Notes: a model not told the origin generated them from the letters alone. A DNA stretch of 48,032 bases from Rivularia sp. MS3 (GCA_019192545.1 JAHCMI010000072.1:1-48032); one strand, 5' to 3'. Counted from the first letter of the stretch, positions 32,820 through 41,601 are shown. A program made the numbers and translations.

Positions 32820-34028
32820 TCACTCCTTCACCACAGCCCATTGAGTAACAGGTAGCATCGGTTTCCATCCGAGAAATTTACCTACGGGTTGCGCTCTTTG
32901 GATGGCTATTCGAGTTAAACTTCCACCAACTTGATTGTGCCATTCTAGTAATTTGTGTTCGCTTTCTACTGTTACCGCATTTGCTACGAAACGTCCGCCC
33001 GTGCGTAATGCTTGCCAACAAGTATCAAATATTCCTTCTCCAGTTATGCCTCCGCCAAGAAAAATTGCGTCGGGTGGCTGCAATCCCTTTAAAACTGTAG
33101 ATGATTCACCGTGAATTATACGCAGATTTGGCGTGCCTAAACTTGCTGCATTGTCGGCAATATAATTTAGCCGGGAGTAATTTTTTTCAATAGCGATCGC
33201 CCAACATCGGGGATGAGTTCGCATCCATTCTATGCTGATGGAGCCGCAGCCAGCGCCGATATCCCACAACATTTGTCCGGGGATGGGTGCAAGGGCTGCT
33301 AAAGTGATGGCTCGAACTTCACGTTTGGTGAGTTGTCCGTCGTGATGGTAGGCTATGTCGGGTAAACCGGCGATTCTGGGAAGCTGCAAGATATCTGCAT
33401 CGGCGATACATTCAACAGCAATGGTATTTAAGGTGGCAGTTTTGGTAGTTTTCCATTGGGCGGCAACATTTTCAATTATCCGCTCGCGCTCTCCTCCCAT
33501 GTACTCTAATACCGTAATTTTGCTGTTGCTATAGCCTCTATCTACAAGGGTTTGCGCTACGATAGCTGGTGTATTTCTGCCTTCGCTGAGAATAAGCAAG
33601 CGCGCACCGGGATAAATTACCGGATGTAAAAGCGATATAGGGCGAGCTGCTAAAGTTAAGATTTCTACTTCCTGTAAAGCCCATCCCAAACGCGAGCAAG
33701 CAAGACTAAAAGATGAAGGCGCGGGAATAATAGTTATTTCTGAAATGGGTATCCGTCGGGTAAGAGTAACGCCAATACCGAAACACATGGGGTCACCGCT
33801 TGCTAATATACATACAGATTGCCCGCGACGCTGAATAATATCTTCTACAGAAGTGGCAATGGGAGAACTCCAAATTAACTTTTCCCGAGTATCACCTTCT
33901 GGAAGCATTGATAAATGACGCGAGCCTCCTACCAAAACTTCTGCTTTTTCCACCAAAGAATAAGCAACCTGACTCAAACCAGGTAAACCATCCTCACCAA
34001 TACCCACTACAGATAACCATTTATGCAT
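32820..34028 (-). CDS. cobL: Precorrin-6Y C5,15-methyltransferase (decarboxylating), CbiE-CbiT fusion
   Basis: CobL methylates C5 and C15 and decarboxylates the acetate side chain of precorrin-6B in B12 synthesis. The 402-residue protein fuses the two units that are separate elsewhere. The first is CbiE (about residues 1-200: GIGEDGLPGLSQVAYSL, ASGDPMCFGIGVTL, the tetrapyrrole methyltransferase motifs). The second is CbiT (about 230-402: LTKREVRAITLAALAPIPGQMLWDIGAGCGSISIEWMRTHP), with the SAM-binding GAGCGS. The ATG at 34028 gives the usual HKWLSVVGIGEDG. It diverges from cobH/cobI; about 175 bases with repeats separate them. Confidence 0.94.
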   Translation of the reverse strand: MHKWLSVVGIGEDGLPGLSQVAYSLVEKAEVLVGGSRHLSMLPEGDTREKLIWSSPIATSVEDIIQRRGQSVCILASGDPMCFGIGVTLTRRIPISEITIIPAPSSFSLACSRLGWALQEVEILTLAARPISLLHPVIYPGARLLILSEGRNTPAIVAQTLVDRGYSNSKITVLEYMGGERERIIENVAAQWKTTKTATLNTIAVECIADADILQLPRIAGLPDIAYHHDGQLTKREVRAITLAALAPIPGQMLWDIGAGCGSISIEWMRTHPRCWAIAIEKNYSRLNYIADNAASLGTPNLRIIHGESSTVLKGLQPPDAIFLGGGITGEGIFDTCWQALRTGGRFVANAVTVESEHKLLEWHNQVGGSLTRIAIQRAQPVGKFLGWKPMLPVTQWAVVKE

Positions 34029-34117
34029 CTATACGCATTCGTTGATGTCGATTACATTATATTCCGACTCAGGAGTTGGTAATTGCTAGACTGCTATTTA
34101 CTGTTTGAGTTCGTGGT

Positions 34118-34203
34118 ATTGTGAGCAGTGAACAGTGAGCAGTTATAAGTAGGAAGTAACAAGTAGCAAGTAAAAATCCCCAATCCCCAATGTCCAATTC
34201 CCA
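34118..34203. repeat. Repeat tract leading into cobH
   Basis: GTGAGCAGTGAACAGTGAGCAG units are followed by AAGTAGCAAGTA and a CCCCAATCCCCAATG series, which continues up to and across the cobH ATG at 34204. Confidence 0.75.
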
Positions 34204-34842
34204 ATGCCCAATTCCAAATTTAACTACATCCGCAACCCTAAAGAAATTTATAATCAGTCCTTTTCTATTATTCGTGAGGAAGCGAATTTAGAAAACTTAC
34301 CTACTGATTTGATACCTTTAGCAATACGTATAATTCATAGTTGCGGCATGACGGATATTGTTGATGATTTAGCTGCATCGCCGCAAGCTGTGACTGTTGC
34401 CAAAAGAGCCTTAGCTGCGGGTGAACCAATTTTATGTGATGCTGAAATGGTAGCTAAAGGCATTATTCAACGGCGTTTACCTCGGAAAAATCGCGTAATT
34501 TGTACGCTGAATTATTCAGAGGTGCCCGAATTAGCTTGGAAGCTAGGAAATACTCGCTCTGCGGCTGCTGTGGAATTGTGGGAGGCAGATATTGAAGGGG
34601 CAATTGTGGCAATTGGCAATGCTCCTACAGGCTTATTTCATCTTTTGGAATTGCTTGATGCTGGATTTCCTAAACCTGCGGTGATTTTTGGTTTTCCAGT
34701 GGGTTTTGTCGGTGCTGCTGAATCAAAACTGGCTTTGGCTGCTGATAGCCGGGGAGTACCATTTGTTACCCTGCATGGTAGGAGAGGAGGAAGCGCGATC
34801 GCATCGGCTGCGGTTAATTCTCTAATACAGGGGGAGCAGTGA
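34204..34842 (+). CDS. cobH: Precorrin-8X methylmutase
   Basis: CobH/CbiC moves the C11 methyl group to C12 to form hydrogenobyrinate. The 212-residue product has the family pattern: PKEIYNQSFSIIREEANLE, IIHSCGMTDIVDDL with the catalytic His and the HSCG loop, AGEPILCDAEMVAKGI, then IGNAPTGLFHLLEL and GFPVGFVGAAESK. The start ATG lies inside a CCCAATGCCCAATT repeat. The true start could be another, but the conserved part begins only about ten residues later, so this is close. Its stop overlaps the start of cobI by four bases, a sign of translational coupling. Confidence 0.95.
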   Translation: MPNSKFNYIRNPKEIYNQSFSIIREEANLENLPTDLIPLAIRIIHSCGMTDIVDDLAASPQAVTVAKRALAAGEPILCDAEMVAKGIIQRRLPRKNRVICTLNYSEVPELAWKLGNTRSAAAVELWEADIEGAIVAIGNAPTGLFHLLELLDAGFPKPAVIFGFPVGFVGAAESKLALAADSRGVPFVTLHGRRGGSAIASAAVNSLIQGEQ

Positions 34843-35549
34843 GTCGTGGTTGTCTTTATGGTGTTGGGGTAGGTACGGGAAATCCTGAATTAATTACTAT
34901 TAAGGCATTGCGAATTATACAGTCTGTACCTGTAATTGCTTATCCGGCTTCGGAAACTGGTAATAGTTTTGCTCGTTCGATTGTTGCTGAATTTATTCAA
35001 GGCAATCAAATAGAAGTTCCAATTGTATTACCTTTCAAGTTAGAAAAATCTGCTCAGCCTGCTTACGATGAGGCTGCCGAGCAATTAGCACAACATTTAA
35101 ATGATGGACGAGACGTTGCCGTACTTTGCGAAGGTGACCCGTTTTTTTACGGTAGCTTTATGTATATTTACGATAGACTATCACCTAAATTTGACAGCGA
35201 AATAATTCCCGGAATTTCTTCTGTTATGGCAAGCGCTGCGATGATAGGAATACCTTTGACTTACCGTAATGATGTTTTTATCGTACTTTCGGGAATACTC
35301 TCGAAGGAAGTTTTAAAAGAGAAGTTGAAGGCTGCCGATGCTGCGGTAATTATCAAATTAGGACGAAATTTTACTAAGGTAAAGCAGGTTTTGCAAGAGT
35401 TGGGGTTAGTTGAAAGAGCGAAATATATCGAAAATGCCACTCGGGAAAATCAACAGATATTATCTATCGACGAAGTTGAAGCGGAAACCGTACCTTATTT
35501 TTCGTTGATTGTTGTACCGAGTCAAGGGGAGTTAAGAGTTAGGAGTTAA
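34839..35549 (+). CDS. cobI: Precorrin-2 C20-methyltransferase
   Basis: CobI/CbiL adds a methyl group to C20 of precorrin-2 using SAM. The 236-residue product carries LYGVGVGTGNPELITIKALRII at the start, VLCEGDPFFYGSFMYIYDRL, PGISSVMASAAMIGIPL and a SLIVVPSQGE end, as in the family. It starts with GTG at 34839, overlapping the cobH stop (GTGA), with a G-rich stretch AGGGGGAG just before. The last five residues (LRVRS) are coded by a GAGTTAAGAGTTAGGAGTT repeat, so the natural C-terminus has been replaced or extended by repeat units. Confidence 0.94.
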   Translation: MSRGCLYGVGVGTGNPELITIKALRIIQSVPVIAYPASETGNSFARSIVAEFIQGNQIEVPIVLPFKLEKSAQPAYDEAAEQLAQHLNDGRDVAVLCEGDPFFYGSFMYIYDRLSPKFDSEIIPGISSVMASAAMIGIPLTYRNDVFIVLSGILSKEVLKEKLKAADAAVIIKLGRNFTKVKQVLQELGLVERAKYIENATRENQQILSIDEVEAETVPYFSLIVVPSQGELRVRS

Positions 35550-35577
35550 GAGTTAAGAATTAGGAGTTAAAAGAATG
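35532..35577. repeat. GAGTTAA/GAGTTAG repeat overlapping the cobI end
   Basis: GAGTTAAGAGTTAGGAGTTAAGAGTT units start inside the last codons of cobI and continue past its stop. Confidence 0.8.
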
Positions 35578-35718
35578 ATGATGTAGTGATGGGGTTATTA
35601 AATAATGAGGAGAGAAAGTTATTCGTTTATCCTCTCATATCGTTACCGTTTAAGTAAGTCGGCAGAAATAAACAGAACTATGTAACAAAATGTAAAATAG
35701 CTTCAAATCCTTACTCCT

Positions 35719-35746
35719 ACTGCCGACTGCCGACTGCCGACTGCCT
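35719..35746. repeat. STRR heptamer array ACTGCCG
   Basis: Three perfect ACTGCCG units and a fourth ending in T (ACTGCCT) lie in tandem in the gap between cobI and the RCK genes. Confidence 0.85.
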
Positions 35747-35845
35747 TGTCTCAATTACAATTTTCAACGCCAACCTACTTATATCGGCATGATATAGATT
35801 TCCTCTTCTTCTTTCCTCTGCGTTCTAGAAGGGTTTTTTCAATAA

Positions 35846-35865
35846 TCCCGGTGCAACCGGAATTT
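35846..35865. repeat. Palindromic ATTCCGGT-like element
   Basis: TCCCGGTGCAACCGGAA here is one base different from the right end of the 115-bp repeat at 28502-28520 and lies 15 bases from the end of the first RCK gene. It may be a solo end of the same dispersed repeat and could act as a terminator for the minus-strand operon. Confidence 0.5.
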
Positions 35866-35879
35866 ATGTTATCTCCTCA

Positions 35880-36626
35880 TCATAAACTTAAACGAGAAAA
35901 ATAAGATTTATTTCGAGTCATGACTATCAAAAAATCTCCTTTTTGAAGTTCATATTTAGATTCAGGATTAGTAACAATTTTTCCAGTGGTTCCTTGAAAA
36001 ATTGCAATAATAGTACCTTGGCGACATCGTCTCATCTCTACAAGTACATTGATAAAAGCACAACCTTGGTAATAGCTGGGTACGGGTATTTGATAAAACT
36101 GGTTTTTAGATTGTTCGGTTAATATATAAGAAACTAAATCGCTGATACCATTATTGATAACTGCACTCGAAACTAAATGGCTTCTAAAATTGCTGCCTGC
36201 GACAATAATTCTATCTGCATGAGCTTTTTGACATAGTTCAAAATATCTTTCATCTGCAAGCTCTACTATTGTATAAACTTGGCGATAAGTATTTTCTACA
36301 GTTAATGTAGATAGTGCAACTTTAGCATCGCGGCTAGTATCGTCTAAATTTTCATCTCCTAATATAACTACAGTTTCTGCTTTTCTGATATTTGCTTCAT
36401 TTAAAGTTTCTTTTTCTACTGCTCCTTTAATGAAGAATAAATTATTATCGTTCTTAATTGGCTCATCTTCAATATCGGCAATTACAACTATAGGTACTTT
36501 TTTTCTTTTAAAGTTATTTCGCAACTCTTGATATATTAGTTTTGCACGATAGTTCCATTCGCATATAATTACGTGTTTTCTAATATTTAAAGTATGTAAG
36601 GGTATTGGCTTATTTCTTGAATTCAT
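35880..36626 (-). CDS. Stand-alone RCK (TrkA-N/TrkA-C) protein, no pore
   Basis: The 248-residue product is the cytoplasmic regulatory part of an MthK-like K+ channel, without any pore or membrane span. It starts at the point where its paralogue upstream begins its RCK domain: KHVIICEWNYRAKLIYQEL aligns with EHIIICEWNYRSWMI. The TrkA-N part (about 15-140) has the usual ADIE...NLFFIKG...ANIRKAETVVILGD order, and TrkA-C follows (about 165-245: QIPVPSYYQGCAFINVLVEMRRCRQGTIIAIFQG). The dinucleotide-binding glycines (GxGxxG) are missing, as in MthK-type RCKs. It lies 26 bases after the channel gene at 36653 on the same strand, so the two are probably co-transcribed and could form a mixed gating ring. 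Confidence 0.88.
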   Translation of the reverse strand: MNSRNKPIPLHTLNIRKHVIICEWNYRAKLIYQELRNNFKRKKVPIVVIADIEDEPIKNDNNLFFIKGAVEKETLNEANIRKAETVVILGDENLDDTSRDAKVALSTLTVENTYRQVYTIVELADERYFELCQKAHADRIIVAGSNFRSHLVSSAVINNGISDLVSYILTEQSKNQFYQIPVPSYYQGCAFINVLVEMRRCRQGTIIAIFQGTTGKIVTNPESKYELQKGDFLIVMTRNKSYFSRLSL

Positions 36627-36652
36627 AATTCATGAGTATAAATTAAGCTAAT

Positions 36653-37747
36653 TTAGGACTTAATCACAAATAAATAGTCTTTTTCCTGGAGCTTATAATA
36701 GGATGGAGGGTTAGAATCAATGCGTCCGTATTTATTAGTTTGTATGGCTATGATAATTGACTCATGTTCGCGCTTCATTTCTTCAAATGTCTTGATAAAA
36801 GTAGAACCTCTAAATTTTTGAGGTAAAGGAATTTTTTGAATATTATTATATTTAGTGTCGATAAAAATTTCAGAAATTATTCTGCCTATATTATGATTTT
36901 TGATTGAATGTGCTATCAAACTACTGCTTAAACTGCTTGATGGTATAATTTCGTTAGCAGAAGCTTTTTTACAAACTTCATAATATTCATCGTTAGCAAC
37001 TTCTACAATTAAGTGAACGTCGCTATTTTTTTTCTCAATCGTTAAAATAGATAAAACGACTTTTGCATCGCGATTTGTAGAATTTAGTCTATCATCTCCT
37101 AAAACAACAACAATTTTGGCAGCTTGTATATTTGCTTTTTCTAAAGTTTCTTCATTCACTGAACCTTTGACAAAATGCAAAAGATTATCATCCGCTGGTT
37201 TTTTGTCAATATCGGCAATTAAAACGATATTTTTGTGTTTAGTTTCAGGATGCAGACGTAAATCGTTAATTATCATCCAGGAGCGATAATTCCATTCACA
37301 TATAATTATGTGTTCTTGGAAATTGTAAGAAACAAATCCAAATTCTTTTTTAAATCTTCTGAGCGATAAATTATTAGCAACTATAATATTTATTAAAGTT
37401 CCACAGAGAAATATAACTACTGCCAGCAATCTACCAGGATAAGTATGGGGATATAAATCACCGTAACCAACGGTAGTGACGGTAACTATAAGCCACCATA
37501 CGACATCCCAAGGATTACTAAACTTTGCTGAATCATCTGCTTTTTGCGGTATTTTAAAAAATTCTGTGTCTTCAACAAACCATAAAATTGAACAAACAGA
37601 GATAATTACCGTTAAGAAAAATAAAATATAATATTTCTCACGTTTCAAAAATGTCCAAAAACTGATGATGAAATCATAAGTTACTGATTTGTTGTACTTC
37701 CAGTTATTTTGAAGAGAGCGCTTAATTTTTGAGATAGTTTTTTGCAT
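36653..37747 (-). CDS. Potassium channel with RCK domain, MthK-like
   Basis: A two-helix K+ channel with a C-terminal RCK gating module. The pore filter TVTTVGYGD is followed by LYPHTYPGRLLAVVIFLCGTLINIIVAN; the outer helix before it is YYILFFLTVIISVCSILWFV. The RCK core starts at EHIIICEWNYR and includes ADIDKKPADDNLLHFVKGSVNEETLEKANIQAAKIVVVLGD and the TrkA-C part IQKIPLPQKFRGSTFIKTFEEMKREHESIIIAI. It should be a plasma-membrane ligand-gated K+ channel. The frame opens with TTG at 37795; the ATG at 37747 (364 residues) is preferred but not certain. It is the middle of three paralogues. Confidence 0.9.
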   Translation of the reverse strand: MQKTISKIKRSLQNNWKYNKSVTYDFIISFWTFLKREKYYILFFLTVIISVCSILWFVEDTEFFKIPQKADDSAKFSNPWDVVWWLIVTVTTVGYGDLYPHTYPGRLLAVVIFLCGTLINIIVANNLSLRRFKKEFGFVSYNFQEHIIICEWNYRSWMIINDLRLHPETKHKNIVLIADIDKKPADDNLLHFVKGSVNEETLEKANIQAAKIVVVLGDDRLNSTNRDAKVVLSILTIEKKNSDVHLIVEVANDEYYEVCKKASANEIIPSSSLSSSLIAHSIKNHNIGRIISEIFIDTKYNNIQKIPLPQKFRGSTFIKTFEEMKREHESIIIAIQTNKYGRIDSNPPSYYKLQEKDYLFVIKS

Positions 37748-38095
37748 GTACCGACTTAATAAAGTCACATTTAGTAACAGTTTTTTAAGATGCAACCCTA
37801 ATAGATAATCTTCACGAGAAAAAACCGTTTTAATTGCTTGTATTTACGATGCAAGTTAATACTAAGTATTGCGATATACAGAAAAATAAAATTTTCTCGC
37901 ACACAAACTTTATCGCACTATTACTAATGCTTGTAAAGCAAATATTTAACATTCGTCTTTCTTAAAATATCAAAGATTTAAAGGTGTGTATGTCAAACAA
38001 AAAATCCCTCTTCTGAATCAGAAGAGGGGGGAAGGGGGGATTATCCGATAATTAAGCTAAAAACGATACTTTCAAAATATCCTCTAAGACGATTA
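37748..38095. other. 348-bp gap between the two channel genes
   Basis: The gap holds the terminator of the upstream channel gene (37999-38028), AT-rich sequence that should include a promoter for the 36653/35880 pair, and no gene. Confidence 0.5.
37999..38028 (-). terminator. Rho-independent terminator of the 38096-39157 gene
   Basis: On the minus strand a perfect 11-bp stem, CCCTCTTCTGA / TCAGAAGAGGG (arms 38006-38016 and 38018-38028), is followed after one base by six T. It lies 68 bases after the channel gene's stop and would end its transcript before the next two genes. The one-base gap between the arms means the top of the stem opens to form the loop. Confidence 0.75.
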
Positions 38096-39157
38096 TTATT
38101 CTTGCGTCTCAACACCAGAATAATAAGATTTACCACGACTACCAATAAAAATTAAATAATCATCAACTGCAAGCTCATAATCAGGTGAAGGATTAGAAAT
38201 AGTTTTTCCATTTTTACCTTGCTGTATTGCGATAATAGTGCTTTGAAAATCTTGCTTCATTGTGATAAAAACATTTATAAAAATATTCCCTATTTCAGGC
38301 GTAGGAACAGGTATCTTAAATATTTGCGAACCATATTCATAAGTCACAATATCGGAGATAACCTTGCTGATGCCGTGATTTATCGCAGCACTCGAAATTA
38401 AATTACTAGATAGTTTACTGCTGACTATTATTTCGTCGGCATTCGCTCGCTTGCAAGTTTCAATATTTTTTTCGTTAATTAATTCGGTAATTGTATAAGC
38501 TTCCTTATTAATACTTTCTACTGTCAAAGTTGATAGAATAACCTTTGCATCGCGCTGCTTATAATCTAAATTATCATCACCTAAAATTATTACAGTTTTA
38601 GCTTTTAACAAATTTGCTTGCTGCAAAGTATCGTCGCATACTTCTCCTTTGACAAAAAATAAATAACTATCTTTAATTGGTTTTCTAGGAATATCGGCAA
38701 TTAAGACTATAGGAGTTTTTTCTGTTTCAGGCTCTAAACGTAATTCTTTATGAACTATTTCAGCCCGGTAATTCCATTCACATAAAATTATATGCTCTTC
38801 AAAGCTATATGAATGCATTCCTAAATCCTTACTAATTTTTCTTTCTACTAAAATACTGGCAACTGTAGCGGTAAGTAGAGTTAAAACCCCTATTCCCACA
38901 AGCATATCAATAAAAGCAATAAAACGTCCGCCAAATGTTTTAGGAGTAACGTCTCCATAACCAACTGTAGTTAAAGTAACAACAGCCCACCAAAAACTAT
39001 CAAATAAAGATAAATTAGGCTCAACTAAAGATAAACTTAAGGAACTAAAAACAACAATTACAACAATAATTATCAGCGGACGAACGAAATTTTCAGACTC
39101 TAAAAATTCCCAAACCTTATCAATCCAATTTCTAATTTTTATTAAAATTGATTCCAT
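38096..39157 (-). CDS. Potassium channel with RCK domain, MthK-like
   Basis: The 353-residue protein has two membrane helices around a selectivity filter TLTTVGYGD (helices LIIIVVIVVFSSLSLSLVE and FIAFIDMLVGIGVLTLLTATVASILV), then a full RCK domain (EHIILCEWNYRAEIVHKELRLE ... ADIPRKPIKDSYLFFVKGEVCDDTLQQANLLKAKTVIILGD) and TrkA-C (FKIPVPTPEIGNIFINVFITMKQDFQSTIIAIQ). The domain matches the two genes downstream, so the three arose by duplication. It would form a K+-selective, RCK-gated channel in the plasma membrane. ATG start at 39157; its own terminator lies at 37999, so the other two genes may be transcribed separately. Confidence 0.92.
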   Translation of the reverse strand: MESILIKIRNWIDKVWEFLESENFVRPLIIIVVIVVFSSLSLSLVEPNLSLFDSFWWAVVTLTTVGYGDVTPKTFGGRFIAFIDMLVGIGVLTLLTATVASILVERKISKDLGMHSYSFEEHIILCEWNYRAEIVHKELRLEPETEKTPIVLIADIPRKPIKDSYLFFVKGEVCDDTLQQANLLKAKTVIILGDDNLDYKQRDAKVILSTLTVESINKEAYTITELINEKNIETCKRANADEIIVSSKLSSNLISSAAINHGISKVISDIVTYEYGSQIFKIPVPTPEIGNIFINVFITMKQDFQSTIIAIQQGKNGKTISNPSPDYELAVDDYLIFIGSRGKSYYSGVETQE

Positions 39158-39190
39158 ATAATCAGTTGTTCGCTCGGAGAGTGTGGATTA

Positions 39191-39670
39191 TCAATTTCTT
39201 AACATTCCTTTATATATTCCCGGTGAAGAATCTTCGATAGCTATTGCGCCGACAGTTTTGCGATAAAAATCTGCTACACCGTCGCTAGCGCCACCGATAA
39301 CTGCATAACCGTATCCTTGTACGCGCATATCGTGCAAGCAAGCTAATAACAAAGCTTTACCAACTTTTTTTCCTCTTGCTGCTTCACCGACACCGATGGG
39401 ACCGAAAAAGTTTTTACAAGTGCATTCGTAACAAGCAAAACCGATAATTTGCTGGTTTTCTACAGCAATCCAACAGCTAGGAGGTGAATTTTTGAAAGAC
39501 ACGTCACATTCACTCATCCAGCGTGTATTAAATTGTTCCTCAACCCAAGCCAGAATCGTAGCTTTTTCCGGCGCGATCGCACGTCTAATAGTTATACCCT
39601 GCTTATGTTGTGCGGTTATTTCCGCTTCTTGGGAAGGCAAAGTATAGAGCTTAACTAACATATCAGCCAT
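39191..39670 (-). CDS. GNAT-family N-acetyltransferase
   Basis: A 159-residue GNAT protein that would transfer an acetyl group from acetyl-CoA to an amine. The acetyl-CoA binding loop is GVGEAARGKKVGKALLLACL (pattern R-x-x-G-x-G/A as RGKKVGKA), preceded by the beta-strand IGFACYECTCKNFFGPIGV and followed by YGYAVIGGASDGVADFYRKTVGA. The N-terminus (MADMLVKLYTLPSQEAEITAQHKQG) is a normal GNAT lead. Substrate unknown. ATG at 39670; it lies upstream of the channel genes on the same strand, 33 bases from 39157, so it may be part of the same transcript. Confidence 0.88.
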   Translation of the reverse strand: MADMLVKLYTLPSQEAEITAQHKQGITIRRAIAPEKATILAWVEEQFNTRWMSECDVSFKNSPPSCWIAVENQQIIGFACYECTCKNFFGPIGVGEAARGKKVGKALLLACLHDMRVQGYGYAVIGGASDGVADFYRKTVGAIAIEDSSPGIYKGMLRN

Positions 39671-39786
39671 AATTAATTTTAGATTTTAGAATTTGGATTA
39701 TATATATAAGTAGGGTGTGTTGTCGCAGAGGGCAACGCACCATAGTAATATTTTGTAACTGATATATACAGTATTTATTACTTAAA

Positions 39787-40377
39787 ATGCAACTGAATCG
39801 ACTCAAACAGCAATTAGAATTTATTATTGAAATTGATAAATTAAAAAATGTATTGCGGCAAACATTATTAATAGATGGTTCCCGTAGAGAAAACAGCGGC
39901 GAACATTCTTGGCATTTAGCAATGATGACAATGATTTTAGCGGAATATGCAGTAGAAGGAACCGATTTATTTCGCGCTTGCCAAATGTCTTTAATTCACG
40001 ATTTAGTTGAAATAGATGCCGGGGATACTTTCTGTTTTGACGTAAAAGCAAATGAAAGCAAAGCTCAAAGAGAATTACAAGCAGCAGATAGAATCTTTGG
40101 ATTATTACCTGAAGAACAAGGAAAAGAATTACGATTATTATGGGATGAATTTGAAGCTAGAGAAACAGCAACGGCTAAATTTGCAGCAGCTTTAGATAGA
40201 ATACAGCCATTTTTGCATAACCGGGAAACGAAAGGCGGAACTTGGGATATTCATAATATTAAACGCAATCAAGTTATGAAAAGAATGGCACCTGTAGAAG
40301 AAGGTACCCCCGAACTTTGGGATTTCATACTAGGAGAAATTGAAAAATGTATTGCTGCGGGTTATTTGAAATCTTAG
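39787..40377 (+). CDS. HD-domain phosphohydrolase (HDDC2/YfbR-like)
   Basis: Proteins of this HD group remove phosphate from 5'-deoxynucleotides. The metal-binding residues are in order: ENSGEHSWHLAMM (first His), SLIHDLVEIDAGD (the HD pair, with the E/D following) and a later Asp in AAALDRIQPFLHNR. The 196-residue length and the opening LEFIIEIDKLKNVLRQT match the family. It is predicted to be cytoplasmic with divalent metal. It is divergent from the GNAT gene upstream and convergent with the hydrolase at 40393. Whether it is a true 5'-deoxynucleotidase cannot be proved from sequence. Confidence 0.88.
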   Translation: MQLNRLKQQLEFIIEIDKLKNVLRQTLLIDGSRRENSGEHSWHLAMMTMILAEYAVEGTDLFRACQMSLIHDLVEIDAGDTFCFDVKANESKAQRELQAADRIFGLLPEEQGKELRLLWDEFEARETATAKFAAALDRIQPFLHNRETKGGTWDIHNIKRNQVMKRMAPVEEGTPELWDFILGEIEKCIAAGYLKS

Positions 40378-40392
40378 TTTGTAGTGAAACTG

Positions 40393-41601
40393 CTAGCTGT
40401 TAACAGCCCAAGCAATAAACCTTTCGGTATAATACAAAGCTAATTGATTGCTAACACCGTTAAAAATGCTATCAAAAGAATGTTCTGCCCAAGGAATTTC
40501 TAACAAAACAGCCGTGTTTTGATTCTGCAATTTATCGTACATTTGTTTACCAAATCTAGCTTCAACCACATGATCGCGATTACCATATACTAATAAAGTC
40601 GGTGGTAAACCGGGTTTTACATAATTAATCGGGGAAGCACTTTCATAAAGAATCGGTAACTGTTGGGGAGAGCCACCCAAAAAAGCTTTTAAAACAGCAC
40701 GAGCATTAATTGGATCTGGGTAAGGTGGTTCGTTATACCCTTGAGTTAAATTTACAGGGCCGTAATAATTTACCACAGCCCGGATTCCTTTCATATGCGG
40801 TTGATAAGCTGCCAGCATTGCTAAATGAGCGCCAGCAGAGCGTCCTAACAATACCATTTTATCGGTATCTGCTTCGTATTGTTCGGCATGAGAACGAATA
40901 AAATCTAAAGCAGAATTTACATCATCTAATTGAGCCGGAAACTTGTATTCTGGAGCATGACGATAATCGATAGAAAATACCGTATATCCGCGAGCCGCCA
41001 TATATCGGTTAAACTCTGGCTTTACCGATGGATTGCCGCTTTGCCAAGCACCACCATAAATAACTACAATTGCCGGATACTTACCAGTTTTTTCCGGTTG
41101 ATAAACTTCCATCTTTAATTTTATTCCTGCGGGAGTTGCGAAATTAATCCCAGTTAAATGACGAGTTTTCTGTAAGGGAATTCCGTGAAAAATATCAGTT
41201 AAAACAAAAGACTGCTGACGCATTTTCGCTTTGACTTCTACAGGAATATTTTTTTGATAGTTAGTACCTAAACCTTTGCTCATAGCTGCATTCATCTGTA
41301 TTTGGGTAGGAGTTATACTTGCTAACTCCAAGCTACAAATTAGCAATCCTATCAAGCTAAAAATACAGGCCGTTTGTTGCAGTTGACGGTGATAGATAAA
41401 TAATAAAGATAAAAATAAGGTAATTATATTTAAAACAAATAGCCAAGGGCTAATCTCAGGTGCGACTACCCCGAATTTAAGTAAGAAAAAATTAGGTGCG
41501 GGAAGAATAATCCAAGCAGTTAAAAAAATACTGAGTAAATTAATAATTAACGTCACAAGAAACGCAAATTTCAGTATTTTTTTTTTATTTTTATATAGCA
41601 T
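40393..41601 (-). CDS. Membrane-anchored alpha/beta hydrolase (esterase/lipase)
   Basis: The first 95 residues have three membrane helices (LVTLIINLLSIFLTAWIIL, WLFVLNIITLFLSLLFIY, ACIFSLIGLLICSLELA), and the rest is an alpha/beta hydrolase of the acetyl-esterase type. The oxyanion loop is IYGGAW, the nucleophile Ser255 in GRSAG, the acid in YGNRDHVV and the catalytic histidine in WAEHSFD. The catalytic domain is probably exposed outside the cytoplasm or in the periplasm (topology inferred). The substrate is unknown; carboxylic esters are likely. ATG at 41601. It is divergent from the first kinase gene at 41710, with 108 bases between. Confidence 0.9.
   Translation of the reverse strand: MLYKNKKKILKFAFLVTLIINLLSIFLTAWIILPAPNFFLLKFGVVAPEISPWLFVLNIITLFLSLLFIYHRQLQQTACIFSLIGLLICSLELASITPTQIQMNAAMSKGLGTNYQKNIPVEVKAKMRQQSFVLTDIFHGIPLQKTRHLTGINFATPAGIKLKMEVYQPEKTGKYPAIVVIYGGAWQSGNPSVKPEFNRYMAARGYTVFSIDYRHAPEYKFPAQLDDVNSALDFIRSHAEQYEADTDKMVLLGRSAGAHLAMLAAYQPHMKGIRAVVNYYGPVNLTQGYNEPPYPDPINARAVLKAFLGGSPQQLPILYESASPINYVKPGLPPTLLVYGNRDHVVEARFGKQMYDKLQNQNTAVLLEIPWAEHSFDSIFNGVSNQLALYYTERFIAWAVNS

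Larger units (their letters stand above)
35550..35879. other. 330-bp intergenic gap with heptamers and a palindrome
   Basis: The gap holds the repeat tract at the cobI end, an ACTGCCG heptamer array (35719-35746) and a palindromic relative of the 115-bp repeat end (35849-35865). No gene is seen. Confidence 0.65.

Noticed and set aside
35719-35746. Heptamer array considered as a CRISPR-like repeat
   Set aside because: The units are seven bases in direct tandem without spacers, and no cas genes are near.
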